Positions 1-8,439 of a stretch of 64,000 bases of DNA are shown here, piece after piece. The position numbers and the translations under genes are program-made. Where the stretch lies: positions 3,224,001-3,288,000 of the forward strand of contig NZ_AP014936.1 in NCBI RefSeq assembly GCF_002355415.1. The letters run 5' to 3'. Numbering within the stretch: position 1 is the first letter of the stretch; each line of letters opens with the position of its first letter. The notes under the pieces were generated by a model. That model saw only the letters and a list, made by a program, of their open reading frames with translations. It was not told the origin of the DNA and ran no database searches. The DNA is from Sulfurifustis variabilis (GTDB taxonomy: Bacteria > Pseudomonadota > Gammaproteobacteria > Acidiferrobacterales > Sulfurifustaceae).

Positions 1-620
1 ACGGGGCGCAACACCCAGCGGCCGGCGAGGATCATCGCGGCCACGACGATGGCGCCCTGCACGAGCGCCCAGCCGATCGCGCGCCAGCCCGTCTCGTCCG
101 TCCCGGCACCGAGCACCGGGATCAGGATCAGGAACGGCACCACCGCGAGATCCTGGAAGATGAGCACGGCCACGGACAGGCGGCCGTGGAGCCCGCCGAG
201 CTCGCCACGGCGGCTGAGCTCGCGGGTCACGACTGCCGTCGAAGACAGCGCGAGCGCGCCCCCGAGCACGAAGGCCGCGCCCGGGGTGATACCCGCGATC
301 GCCCAGGCGAGCACGGCGGCGACGGTGGCCGTGACCGCTACCTGCGCGCCGCCCAGGCCGAAGACCTGCTTGCGCAGCGTCCATAGACGGGCCAGCGAAA
401 ACTCCAGACCGACCGTGAAAAGCAGCAGCACGACACCGAGCTCCGCGAGCGAGTGCAGGTCGGCCGTGTGCGGGATCCACGCGAGACCATACGGGCCGAC
501 CGCCGCACCCACCAGGAGATACGCCACGAGCGACGGCAGGCCGAGGGGTTCGAACAGCGCCAGCGTGACGACGGAGGCGACCAGAACAAGGATCACCGCC
601 GTGAGTATCGGTTGCTCCAT
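1..620 (-). CDS. KefB/CPA2-type cation:proton antiporter, N-terminal part (runs off the window)
   Basis: The first 206 codons of a membrane antiporter are read from an ATG at 620; the frame stays open to the window edge, so the C-terminus is missing. The protein opens with a hydrophobic helix and continues with repeated membrane segments. Segments such as GVVLLLFTVGLEFS, ALALSSTAVV and LIFQDLAVVP are typical of the Na+/H+ exchanger domain of the CPA2 (KefB/KefC) family, which exchanges K+ or Na+ for H+ across the inner membrane. A MerR-type promoter lies about 60 bp upstream (681-712), so the gene is probably the first of its own transcript rather than the tail of the upstream MFS operon. The presence of a C-terminal RCK domain cannot be judged. 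Confidence 0.88.
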   Translation of the reverse strand, partial: MEQPILTAVILVLVASVVTLALFEPLGLPSLVAYLLVGAAVGPYGLAWIPHTADLHSLAELGVVLLLFTVGLEFSLARLWTLRKQVFGLGGAQVAVTATVAAVLAWAIAGITPGAAFVLGGALALSSTAVVTRELSRRGELGGLHGRLSVAVLIFQDLAVVPFLILIPVLGAGTDETGWRAIGWALVQGAIVVAAMILAGRWVLRP

Positions 621-680
621 TCACTGGATCTCGAGCTGTCATCCGGGGCTTCCAATCGATATGTGCCCTCGAGGCGCCTG

Positions 681-712
681 ACTCTAGAACCTGTGCGCTG
701 CTGACAGGTCAA
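681..712 (-). promoter_or_regulatory. MerR-type promoter/operator upstream of the KefB-type gene
   Basis: On the minus strand a TTGACC -35 box (712-707) and a TAGAGT -10 box (686-681) are separated by a 20-bp spacer. The spacer and -35 end carry the dyad CCTGT...ACAGG. Over-long spacers with a dyad between the boxes are the hallmark of promoters activated by MerR-family regulators. It points at the gene starting at 620. Confidence 0.75.
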
Positions 713-723
713 CCCCTCCGACG

Positions 724-2013
724 TCATTCCTCTTCGACCGGCGCGGTGGGGCTTTGCGCACCGCGGGCCGCCCCTGCGCGATCGCGGATGCGGTGGACAG
801 CAGGGGCATCGGGAAGCGACCGAACGATCGCCGCGGCCAGCGCGGCCCCGAGCAGGACCGTTGCCGTGATCCAGAACGGCGCCTGGGGCAGCAGACCGAA
901 GATCCACCCCGCGCTCGCCGAGCCGACACCCTGGCCGAGGCTCGCCACGCCGATCTGGCGGCCCAGCGCCCGCCCCTGCCCCGCGGAGCCGGCGGCGCGG
1001 GAGACGGCATAGGCGAGGAGCGGGATCAGCAGCCCGATGCCGCCGGAGACGAGGGCCGTCGAGACGAGGAGTGCGGCGAACTCCACGGCGGCGACGAGGC
1101 CATAGAGGCCGGCCGCCGTTACGGTGAAGGCGAGCACCAGCGCGTATCGGACGCCGATTCTCTTGAGCAGCGGGGTGAACAGCACGAGTTGTACCGCCGC
1201 CATGACGAGGCTGCACTCGATGAAGAGGGTACCGAGGCGATCGGCGCCGAGGCCCAGGACCTGCTGCGTCCGAAGCGTGAGCGCGGTCTCGAAGCTCCCC
1301 AGCCCGAAGAGACCGAGCAAGCTGAACACGAGCAGGATTCCGAGGCGCGGGCGACTCCGCGCCGGCGCCGCCGGTCCCGGCATCCGTCGCGCGGGCGCCG
1401 CCTCCGGCAATCGCAGGTAGACGGCGAGCCAGACGAGCGCGCCGAACGCCGCGGCCATGCCGAGGCCGAGAACGGGACCTTCGAGCCGCAGTCCCCACGC
1501 GCCGGTATCGATGGCGGCGAGCCGGCCGCCCAGCGCCGGTCCCGCGACGAGCGCAAGCGTGCTCGCGGCCGTGAGCCAGGCGAAGCGGCGGGCGCGCTGC
1601 TCGAGCGGCCCCACCTCCGCCGCATAGGCGAGCACCGCCGGCAGCACGGCCGCGACGAGCGCGCCGCCGGCCGCGCGCGCGAGGTACGCCGTCCAGAGCG
1701 TCGTCGCGAGCCCGAACGCGACCAGGGACGCCACGCACCCGGCGAGGCCGAGCAGCAGCACGGGCCGGCGGCCGAACCGGTCGGACGCGCGGCCCCAGAG
1801 GGGAGCGAAGAGGAACAGCATCAGCATGTACAGGCCCGCGAGCAGCCCGGTGTGCGCGGATACCGTCAGCCGCGAGGCATCCTCCGCCAGCCGCTCGACG
1901 AGAAGGGGCAGCACGGGAAGGATCACCCCGTAACCGAGGTACGCGGCGAACAGGGTGGCCATGAGGAGAAACAACGGCGCCGGCCGCCCCCCGCTTTCCG
2001 TCTCGCGCCTCAT
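724..2013 (-). CDS. MFS transporter (drug/metabolite efflux type)
   Basis: A 429-residue inner membrane protein with about 12 hydrophobic segments in two halves joined by a basic, proline-rich loop near residue 190. The first cytoplasmic loop has the MFS signature (LWGRASDRFGRRPVLL). The ATG at 2013 overlaps the stop of the upstream H+-ATPase gene by four bases (ATGA), which fixes the start and indicates translational coupling. It is clearly related to the MFS protein at 8440-9642: both have YMLxLF and AECSLVM/IECSLVM segments at matching positions, so they are an old duplication flanking the pH-homeostasis genes. The substrate is unknown; a proton-driven exporter is most likely. Confidence 0.85.
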   Translation of the reverse strand: MRRETESGGRPAPLFLLMATLFAAYLGYGVILPVLPLLVERLAEDASRLTVSAHTGLLAGLYMLMLFLFAPLWGRASDRFGRRPVLLLGLAGCVASLVAFGLATTLWTAYLARAAGGALVAAVLPAVLAYAAEVGPLEQRARRFAWLTAASTLALVAGPALGGRLAAIDTGAWGLRLEGPVLGLGMAAAFGALVWLAVYLRLPEAAPARRMPGPAAPARSRPRLGILLVFSLLGLFGLGSFETALTLRTQQVLGLGADRLGTLFIECSLVMAAVQLVLFTPLLKRIGVRYALVLAFTVTAAGLYGLVAAVEFAALLVSTALVSGGIGLLIPLLAYAVSRAAGSAGQGRALGRQIGVASLGQGVGSASAGWIFGLLPQAPFWITATVLLGAALAAAIVRSLPDAPAVHRIRDRAGAARGAQSPTAPVEEE

Positions 2014-4544
2014 GCGCCGACCTCGCCGCCGTCCGCTCTCGCGCTCGTCGGCGAGGGCCGCGGGCAGGCGCAGCTCGCCGGCGGGCACTCGCACGCATGC
2101 AGGCTCGCGTGCGCCCGCTCGAGGTGACGTGCGTGTCCGCCGAGCCCGCGCTCCCAGAGATCGAGCACCCAGACCCGGGCGGCGTTGTTGAACGGGAACC
2201 AGGCGAGCGCGTAGGCCCACACCCCGAGCGCGTAGGTCCAGCCGATCGGCTCGAGCAACCAGCCGTAGACGGCCGCGAGCGTGCCGGCGACCTGCGTCGC
2301 CTCGGTGGCCCAGAAGAGCCGCGCGGACGGCCAGGGGCGCCGCCAGAACCAGCGCTCGCTGCGGGTGATGTAGATCGTGAGGTGCCCCGCGACGAGGAGC
2401 TTGAGAAAGATCACCGTCTGGATCTGCGCGGGCGCGAGCGCGAGCACGTCCCGCACGAGCCAGAAGAGCACGAAGGACGCGATCACCCCCGTCGTGCCCG
2501 CGGTCACGGCAACCAGGAGCACCCGCGGCATCGCCCAGCGCACGGGGCGCTCGGCCACGCGCACGTTGTCGTAGGCGATCATCATGATCGGGAAGTCGTT
2601 CAGCACCGCGAGCAGCACCAGCATGATCGGCGTCACGGGATAGAAGTCGAAGACGACGATGGCAGCCGCGATGAAGCCGAGCACGCGAATCGTCTCGGCG
2701 ACGCGGAAGACCGCGTAGCTGCGCATGCGCTCGAAGATCTTGCGCGCCTCCGCCACGGCGATGGCGATCACGGAAAGCCCCGGGGCGGTGAGCACGAGGT
2801 CGGCGGCGGCGCGCGCGGCGTCGGTCGCGCCGCTCACCGCGATCCCGATGTCGGCCTGCTTGAGCGCCGGCGCGTCGTTCACCCCGTCGCCGGTCATGCC
2901 GACGATGTGCCCGGCGCGCTGCAGCGCGCGCACGATCTTGAACTTGTGCTCGGGGAAGACCTCGGCGAAGCCGCGCGCGGCTTCGATGCGCGCCGCGTCG
3001 CCGTCGCTGTCATCGTGCGCGAAGACCCCGCGCGCCGAGACGATCTCGGTCCCGAGGCCGAGCTCGCGCGAGACCTCGCGCGCGATGGCCGTGTGGTCGC
3101 CGGTGACCATGCGGACGTCGAGGCCCATGCGCCGGATCGCCGCCACGGTTTCGGCCGAATCGGCGCGCGGCGGATCGGACAGCGGCAGCAGGCCGAGGAA
3201 GCGCCAGGGCCCGCTGTCCTCGGCGCGCGCCACGCCGAGCGTGCGATAGCCGCGCGCGGCGAGCGCCTCGGTCGCGCGGCGGATGCGCTCCGCGAGCTCG
3301 CCGCCAGCCCCGACGAGGCCCGCGATCGCCTGGGGCGCGCCTTTCGCGACGCGCACGCGCCGCTCGCCGTGGCGCACCTCGGCCTCGGCGCGCTTGCGCA
3401 CCGGATCGAACGGGTGGAAGGCGACGACCGCGTACTCCGCCAGGGCGCGTTCGTCGCCGAGCCGCGCGAGGATCGCCGCATCGATCGCATCCGGGCTCTC
3501 CCGCTCGCTCGCGAGAGCGGCGGCGAGGAGCACCTCCGCCGGGGCGGCGGCGCCGATCACGACCGGTTCCCCGACCGTGAGCCGGTTCTGGGTGAGCGTG
3601 CCCGTCTTGTCGGCGCAGAGCACGTCCATGCCCGCCATTTCCTCGATCGCCACCAGGCGCGAGACGATGGCCTGTCTGCGCGCGAGCGCGGAGGCGCCCA
3701 CCGCGAGCGTGACCGACATCACCGCTGGGAGCGCCACGGGGATCGCAGCCACCGTCAGGATCAGCGCGAACAGGAGCGTCTCGATGAACGGGTCGCCGCG
3801 AAACAGCGCCACCACCAGGACCAGCGCGACCAGCCCGAGCGTCGTCAGGATCAGGAAGTTGCCGATACGCAGCACCGCCTCCTGGAAATGCGAGCGGGCC
3901 CCGGCGGTCTGGACCAGGCCGGCCGTGCGGCCAAAGTAGGTCTTCATGCCGGTGGCCGCGACCACGCCCTGCATCTCGCCCTGGCGCACCACCGACCCGG
4001 AGTAGGCCGTGTCCCCCGCCTTCTTCTCGACCGGCAGCGACTCGCCGGTGAGCGCCGACTGATCGAGGCTCAGGTAGCCGCCACCCGCGAGCGCTACGTC
4101 CGCGGGCACGATGGCGCCCAGACGCAGGAACACCACGTCGCCGGGGACCAGCTCGCGCGCCGGGAGATCCTGCCAGCGACCGTCGCGCAGCACGCGGGCG
4201 ACGGGCGCGAGCCGCTGCTTCAGGGCCTCGATCGCGTTGTCGGCCTTGTGCTCCTCGAAGAAGCCGACGCCGGCATTGATGAGCAGCAGGCTCGCGATCA
4301 CCGTGAAGTCCTCCCAGCGCTGTGCGGCGCCCGAGAGGAGCGCAGCCGCCTCGATCATCCACGGGATCGGTCCCCAGAAATAGGACAGGAACTTGCGCAC
4401 CGCCGAGACGCGCTCCTCCCGGATCGCGTTCTCCCCGTGCTCGGCCCGGCGGCGGGCCGCCTCGGCGCTCGTCAGGCCCGGGCCAGGCGCGCCGGGGACC
4501 GGCGGCGAAGCGTCCGGTGTGCTCGGACTTCTCGTTTCATCCAT
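2010..4544 (-). CDS. Plasma-membrane-type (P3A) H+-exporting P-type ATPase
   Basis: An 844-residue P-type ATPase. It shows the actuator TGES motif (SALTGESLPVEKK), the phosphorylation motif DKTGTLT, the hinge MTGDGVNDAPALKQADIGIAV, and membrane segment PVALPAVMSVT. The N-terminus matches the cation ATPase N-domain (LTSAEAARRRAEHGENAI) and there are no metal-binding CxxC motifs, which fits the archaeal/plant-type proton pump family (ATP-driven H+ export). Start: ATG at 4544; a GTG three codons upstream (4553) is also possible, and neither has a strong ribosome site. The gene follows nhaA by only a few bases and overlaps the next MFS gene, so proton pump, Na+/H+ antiporter and carrier are co-expressed. 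Confidence 0.9.
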   Translation of the reverse strand: MDETRSPSTPDASPPVPGAPGPGLTSAEAARRRAEHGENAIREERVSAVRKFLSYFWGPIPWMIEAAALLSGAAQRWEDFTVIASLLLINAGVGFFEEHKADNAIEALKQRLAPVARVLRDGRWQDLPARELVPGDVVFLRLGAIVPADVALAGGGYLSLDQSALTGESLPVEKKAGDTAYSGSVVRQGEMQGVVAATGMKTYFGRTAGLVQTAGARSHFQEAVLRIGNFLILTTLGLVALVLVVALFRGDPFIETLLFALILTVAAIPVALPAVMSVTLAVGASALARRQAIVSRLVAIEEMAGMDVLCADKTGTLTQNRLTVGEPVVIGAAAPAEVLLAAALASERESPDAIDAAILARLGDERALAEYAVVAFHPFDPVRKRAEAEVRHGERRVRVAKGAPQAIAGLVGAGGELAERIRRATEALAARGYRTLGVARAEDSGPWRFLGLLPLSDPPRADSAETVAAIRRMGLDVRMVTGDHTAIAREVSRELGLGTEIVSARGVFAHDDSDGDAARIEAARGFAEVFPEHKFKIVRALQRAGHIVGMTGDGVNDAPALKQADIGIAVSGATDAARAAADLVLTAPGLSVIAIAVAEARKIFERMRSYAVFRVAETIRVLGFIAAAIVVFDFYPVTPIMLVLLAVLNDFPIMMIAYDNVRVAERPVRWAMPRVLLVAVTAGTTGVIASFVLFWLVRDVLALAPAQIQTVIFLKLLVAGHLTIYITRSERWFWRRPWPSARLFWATEATQVAGTLAAVYGWLLEPIGWTYALGVWAYALAWFPFNNAARVWVLDLWERGLGGHARHLERAHASLHACECPPASCACPRPSPTSARADGGEVGA

Positions 4545-4559
4545 TGCCGTCACGCCGCG

Positions 4560-5771
4560 TCACGGAAACGGCTCCGCCGCCCTCGGCGCCGCCTTGGCGC
4601 GCTTGCGGCCCGCGGGCAGCAGCACCGCCGTGCCGGCCGCGGCGGACAGTACCGAACCGACGATGACGCTGAGCCGGGCATCTCGGAACATCGCCGGATC
4701 GGCGAACGCGAGCCCGGCGATGAACAGGCTCATGGTGAAGCCGATGCCGGCGACCAGAGCCACCCCGTAGAGCTGGCGCCAGCTCGCCCCCTCCGGGCGC
4801 TTTGCCACCCCGAGCCGGACCGCGAGCCAAGTGGCGCCGAAGATGCCCAACTGCTTGCCGCCGAACAGCCCGAGCACGATCCCCAGCGAGGACGGCGACC
4901 CCAGCCCGCTCGCGCTCGACAGCGACAGCACGATGCCGGAGTTGAAGAACGCGAACGCCGGCACCACGCCGAGCGCCACCCAGGGATAGAGCTGATGCTC
5001 GATGTCCCGCAGCGGCGAGAAGCGCCGGCCGTCTTGCGTCGCCTTCATCGGAATCGCGAGGCCGATGACGACGCCCGCCAGGGTCGCGTGCACGCCGGAC
5101 TCGAGCACGGCGAGCCAGAGAAACACGCCGGCGACGACGTAGGCCGCGGTGCGCGTCACGTTAAAGGCGTTGAGGCCGATGAGCGCCGCGATCCCGAAGG
5201 CCGCCAGCACCAGCGACGGCGTGGCGAGCCGCTCGGTGTAGAACAACGCGACCACGAGGATCGCGCCCAGGTCGTCGAAGATCGCGAGCGCCGTCAGAAA
5301 CACCTTGAGCGAGGCCGGCACGCGCCCGCCGAGCAACGTGAGCACGGTCAGGGCCAGCACGGTGTCCGTGGCGGTGGGGATCGCCCAGCCGCGCATAGCG
5401 AGCGGGTCGCCGGCGTTGAACGCGACATAGATCAGCGCGGGGGCCGCCATCCCGCCCAGCGCGGCGAAGCCCGGGGTAGCGATCGCTTTGGGCGAGGACA
5501 GCTGCCCCTCCAGGATCTCGCGCTTGAGCTCGAGGGCGATGAGCAGGAAGAAGAACACCATCAGCCCCTCGTTGATCCACAGGATGAGCGGCTTGTCGAT
5601 GGCAAAATCACCCACCCGCACGGACACGGGAAGGTGATGGACCGCGTCGTACCACTCCCGCGCGGGCGAGTTGTCGAGGACGACCGCGACGAGCATTGCC
5701 GCGATCGTGGCTAAACCGGCGACGTGTTGCGAGCGCGACCACCCCTTCATGATCAACACGAATGCTCCCAT
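4560..5771 (-). CDS. nhaA: Na+/H+ antiporter NhaA
   Basis: A 403-residue inner membrane antiporter of the NhaA family, which uses the proton gradient to expel Na+ at alkaline pH. The paired aspartates of the ion site are visible in AIFDDLGAI, together with the family segments MVFFFLLIALELKREILEG, IPTATDTVLAL, VFLTALAIFDD and FGGKQLGIFGATWLAV. The open frame extends upstream to 5972, but the extra 67 residues are basic and non-membrane. The ATG at 5771 (or at 5750, MKGWSRS) gives normal length. It sits between an uncharacterised Zn-ribbon protein and the H+-ATPase in the same operon. Confidence 0.93.
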   Translation of the reverse strand: MGAFVLIMKGWSRSQHVAGLATIAAMLVAVVLDNSPAREWYDAVHHLPVSVRVGDFAIDKPLILWINEGLMVFFFLLIALELKREILEGQLSSPKAIATPGFAALGGMAAPALIYVAFNAGDPLAMRGWAIPTATDTVLALTVLTLLGGRVPASLKVFLTALAIFDDLGAILVVALFYTERLATPSLVLAAFGIAALIGLNAFNVTRTAAYVVAGVFLWLAVLESGVHATLAGVVIGLAIPMKATQDGRRFSPLRDIEHQLYPWVALGVVPAFAFFNSGIVLSLSSASGLGSPSSLGIVLGLFGGKQLGIFGATWLAVRLGVAKRPEGASWRQLYGVALVAGIGFTMSLFIAGLAFADPAMFRDARLSVIVGSVLSAAAGTAVLLPAGRKRAKAAPRAAEPFP

Positions 5772-5814
5772 GCTCGCCGCGTGGGACAGCGGTTTCGCGC
5801 GCGATGCGATGGCT

Positions 5815-6489
5815 TCAAGACCTGCCGCCTGCGCCGTATGCCGTGCCCTGCTGCTGCGCGCCCGGTCGCTCCCAGCCGGGCACGAGGTCCCGGCCGCAGT
5901 TGATGCAGAACGGCTTCGGCGCCCCGGGCCGCCGCTTGGGCGCGCCCGGCGCGCATTCCTCGCAGGCGGCAATGACGAGCGAGGCGTCGGCCAGCTGCGC
6001 CTCGTCGAGTCTCAGCAGCGCCGACACGTCCACGCGGCACACGCCCGGTTCGCGCAGCAGCAGCTTGTACAGCCCGTGCGGCGTCCACACCCAATACTTG
6101 CGACCCAGGAGGTAGGAGGCGAGCGTTGCGCACGTCATCCAGCCGCGCACCTGGCTGCCGCGTCCGGGAACGGCTTCGCGCACGTGGAGAACGTCGCCGC
6201 GCGCGCCCCAGATCAGGAACTTGCGCGCCTGCTCCGACGTGATGGTCGCCGTCAAAAGACGGTGCCACCATGGCTCGAACAGCGTCCATTGGCCCGGACC
6301 GGCGGGCCGCATGGCGAAGACGTGTTTGTGGCGCTGGTGCACGAACGGATGCCACCATTGCTTGACGAGCCCGGGCACGAAGCAGACGAACCACCCACGC
6401 GGCTCGATGCTCACCGGCGATCCATCCTGGTCCAGCTCGAGCTTGACCACCTCCAGTTCGCGTTCCATGGAATCGCGTGCTTCAGACAT
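5815..6489 (-). CDS. Uncharacterised 224-residue protein with C-terminal Zn-ribbon-like cysteines
   Basis: I do not recognise a named family. The protein is soluble, rich in Trp, His and Arg (QWWHPFVHQRHKH, LFEPWWHRLL) and ends with two CxxC pairs (CEEC ... CINCGRDL), which could bind zinc or iron. The last 30 residues are Gly/Gln-rich and probably disordered. The ATG at 6489 overlaps the stop of the FNT transporter gene by eight bases (ATGTCTGA) and has a purine-rich ribosome site in that gene's 3' end, so expression is tied to the transporter. Its place between an FNT channel and NhaA suggests a role in ion or pH homeostasis; this is context only. Confidence 0.6.
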   Translation of the reverse strand: MSEARDSMERELEVVKLELDQDGSPVSIEPRGWFVCFVPGLVKQWWHPFVHQRHKHVFAMRPAGPGQWTLFEPWWHRLLTATITSEQARKFLIWGARGDVLHVREAVPGRGSQVRGWMTCATLASYLLGRKYWVWTPHGLYKLLLREPGVCRVDVSALLRLDEAQLADASLVIAACEECAPGAPKRRPGAPKPFCINCGRDLVPGWERPGAQQQGTAYGAGGRS

Positions 6490-7363
6490 GGGGGAAGTCC
6501 TCCTTTCCTTCATTCATGGCGCTGTGTTTCGAGCCGAAGCAGATCCAGAAAGGGAGTACGACGAGCAGGAAGCCGCCGAGGATGTTTCCGAGCGCGGCCG
6601 GGAGGATGTTCCAGGCGAGCGCCGCGCTCCATCCCGGCCCAATGCCCGCGGCCTCGGCCAGCGAGAAGTAGGCCATGTTCGCCGGGCTGTGCTGAAAGTT
6701 CGCGGCGACGAAAACCGATACCGCCAGGAACACGGGAATGAACTTGTCGACGACCGTGCGCCCCATCGTGGCGAAGAGCGCCGCCAGACCGACCAGCCAG
6801 TTCGCGAGCATCCCGGACCAAACGGCATGGAGCCATCCAATAACGCCCCCGATTTCCCGATACGCCATCTTGGCCGAGACTATTTCCTCCAGCCGTGAAG
6901 CGATCTCCGGCGGGTAGTGCTGCACCGTCGCGACGAGGTAACCCACGGCCAGCGCGCCGGCCAGATTGGCCGCAAAGGCGACCGTCCAGAATCGTGCCGC
7001 CTTCGCCAGCATCGTCGGCACCGAGAAGTGAAGCAGGGTCACCGGCATGACGACGTTGATCTCGGTGAACAGCGCGCACTGCGACAGAATCACGAAAAAG
7101 AACCCGGCGCTGAAGCCCAGGCCTTCGAGCAGCCGGCGCGGACCTTGCGTTTCGATGCCCGCGGAAAGCAGCACCGAGAACAAGGCGCCCGCGGCGATCA
7201 GCGCTCCCGCATAGGCCGCCAGTACGCTCACGTGAGCGACCGGCGCGTTGAGCAGGCGCCGCCCGCTGGACATGGCCATCGCCTCGATGGCCTGCCTCGT
7301 ATCCAGACACTGGGACGGCGGTATGGCCGGGAGCTTGCCGCCGGTGGACTTCGCTTTAACCAT
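6482..7363 (-). CDS. Formate/nitrite transporter (FNT) family protein
   Basis: A 293-residue membrane protein with six predicted helices and the FNT pattern: a first half with ALFTEINVVMPVT and a second half with GMLANWLVGLAALFAT and FVAANFQHSPANM, matching the conserved NWL and FxHxxANM motifs of the family. FNT pentamers conduct small monovalent anions such as formate, nitrite, hydrosulfide or lactate with protons. The substrate cannot be deduced, but hydrosulfide is worth considering in a sulfur oxidiser. It overlaps the preceding hydrolase gene by eight bases and the following gene by eight bases. Confidence 0.85.
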   Translation of the reverse strand: MVKAKSTGGKLPAIPPSQCLDTRQAIEAMAMSSGRRLLNAPVAHVSVLAAYAGALIAAGALFSVLLSAGIETQGPRRLLEGLGFSAGFFFVILSQCALFTEINVVMPVTLLHFSVPTMLAKAARFWTVAFAANLAGALAVGYLVATVQHYPPEIASRLEEIVSAKMAYREIGGVIGWLHAVWSGMLANWLVGLAALFATMGRTVVDKFIPVFLAVSVFVAANFQHSPANMAYFSLAEAAGIGPGWSAALAWNILPAALGNILGGFLLVVLPFWICFGSKHSAMNEGKEDFPHV

Positions 7364-8246
7364 CGGCAGATTCCTCTTTTGCGCTGCGCAGCTCAGCGAG
7401 GACGGCGTCGAGATGGCAAACGATGAGCGAGAGATGTCCCTCGTCCGGGAGGCAGCGCGACTCGCTGTCCGGCAGCGCGGCCGCGAGCCGCTGCGCGATG
7501 GCCGGAGGCACGATGTTGTCGTCCAGTCCCTGCCAGATCCGGACCGGCACCCTCACCTCCTTCAGGCTGAAGTCCCACGGCCGCGCAAGCAGCGTCAGCT
7601 CCCAGGCGGCGCCCCGTCCGCCCTGGCGCAGCGCCTCCGCGGTGCTCGCCGTGAACAGCGCGCGGTATCCGGGATCGGCGAGCACCCGGCGGTCCGCGGC
7701 GGGCGCGCCGGACATCATGTGCGCGAGCCAGCGTTCCGGATCCTGGCGAACCCAGCGTGCCGCGAGCCGGACCGCGAGACGCGCGAGCAGCGGCGTGCGC
7801 GCGGCGAGCGCCAACGCCAGCCGGTTGAGCCCGACCATGTCGGGCGCGAGCGGCATGCGGCCGAGCGGTCCCAGGGCACCGACGAGGGCCGCGCGGCTCA
7901 CGCGCTCGGGAAGGCGTGCGGCGCAGGCGAGGGCATACGGCCCGCCGCCGGAGACCCCGACGACGGCGAACCGCTCGAGCGCGAGCCGATCCGCGAGCTC
8001 CGCCACGTCGGCGGCCCAGGCGCCGATGGTCCGGCCCGGCTGAAAGGTGGAGGCGCCGAAACCGGGACGATCCGGCGCAAGCACCCGCAGGCCGAGACCC
8101 CGAGCGGCGTCCGACGCGAGGCGGGCCTCCAGACGCGAGCCCGGATAGCCATGGAAGTAAAGGACAGGGCGTCCAGCAGGGTCGCCCAGAGCGAGCCAGG
8201 CGAGGATTCGGCCATCCGCCAACCGGAGTCGCTGTTCGCGCGCCAT
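7356..8246 (-). CDS. Alpha/beta-fold hydrolase
   Basis: A 296-residue alpha/beta hydrolase. The oxyanion segment HGYPGSR, nucleophile elbow GVSGGGPYAL (Ser), acid region QGLDDNIVPP and catalytic DEGHLSL (His) are all present in the normal order, so it should be active. The lid region (about residues 125-200) is helical and Arg-rich. It belongs to the broad esterase/haloperoxidase group; the substrate is unknown. The ATG at 8246 gives family-typical length; an ATG at 8285 would add 13 residues. It is co-transcribed with the FNT channel (stop and start overlap). Confidence 0.8.
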   Translation of the reverse strand: MAREQRLRLADGRILAWLALGDPAGRPVLYFHGYPGSRLEARLASDAARGLGLRVLAPDRPGFGASTFQPGRTIGAWAADVAELADRLALERFAVVGVSGGGPYALACAARLPERVSRAALVGALGPLGRMPLAPDMVGLNRLALALAARTPLLARLAVRLAARWVRQDPERWLAHMMSGAPAADRRVLADPGYRALFTASTAEALRQGGRGAAWELTLLARPWDFSLKEVRVPVRIWQGLDDNIVPPAIAQRLAAALPDSESRCLPDEGHLSLIVCHLDAVLAELRSAKEESADG

Positions 8247-8439
8247 CGCGTGTCCGTCCGATGGCTCCCGGCGGCGTGCGGGCATCGCGATAACCTGTGC
8301 AGTCTTTCTCACGGGCCCGCGCCCGCTCCGCTGTCCGTCGGACCTGTGGAGGCTGTCCGTTTGTCGATCCCGAAGCACGGCCGAGACGACTCGTGACCGG
8401 AGCGCAGGAGAACGAGCGCGAGAGCGATGCCGCGGCGGA

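Noticed and set aside
2097-5714. A 1205-codon open frame on the plus strand
   Set aside because: It is antisense to the H+-ATPase and NhaA genes; its product is an Arg/Glu/His/Asp-rich low-complexity chain without domains, a usual shadow of GC-rich coding DNA.
8290-8360. ACCTGTG half-sites near the hydrolase start
   Set aside because: No partner half-site and no TTGACC box at 19-20 bp from a -10, so not a MerR-type promoter.
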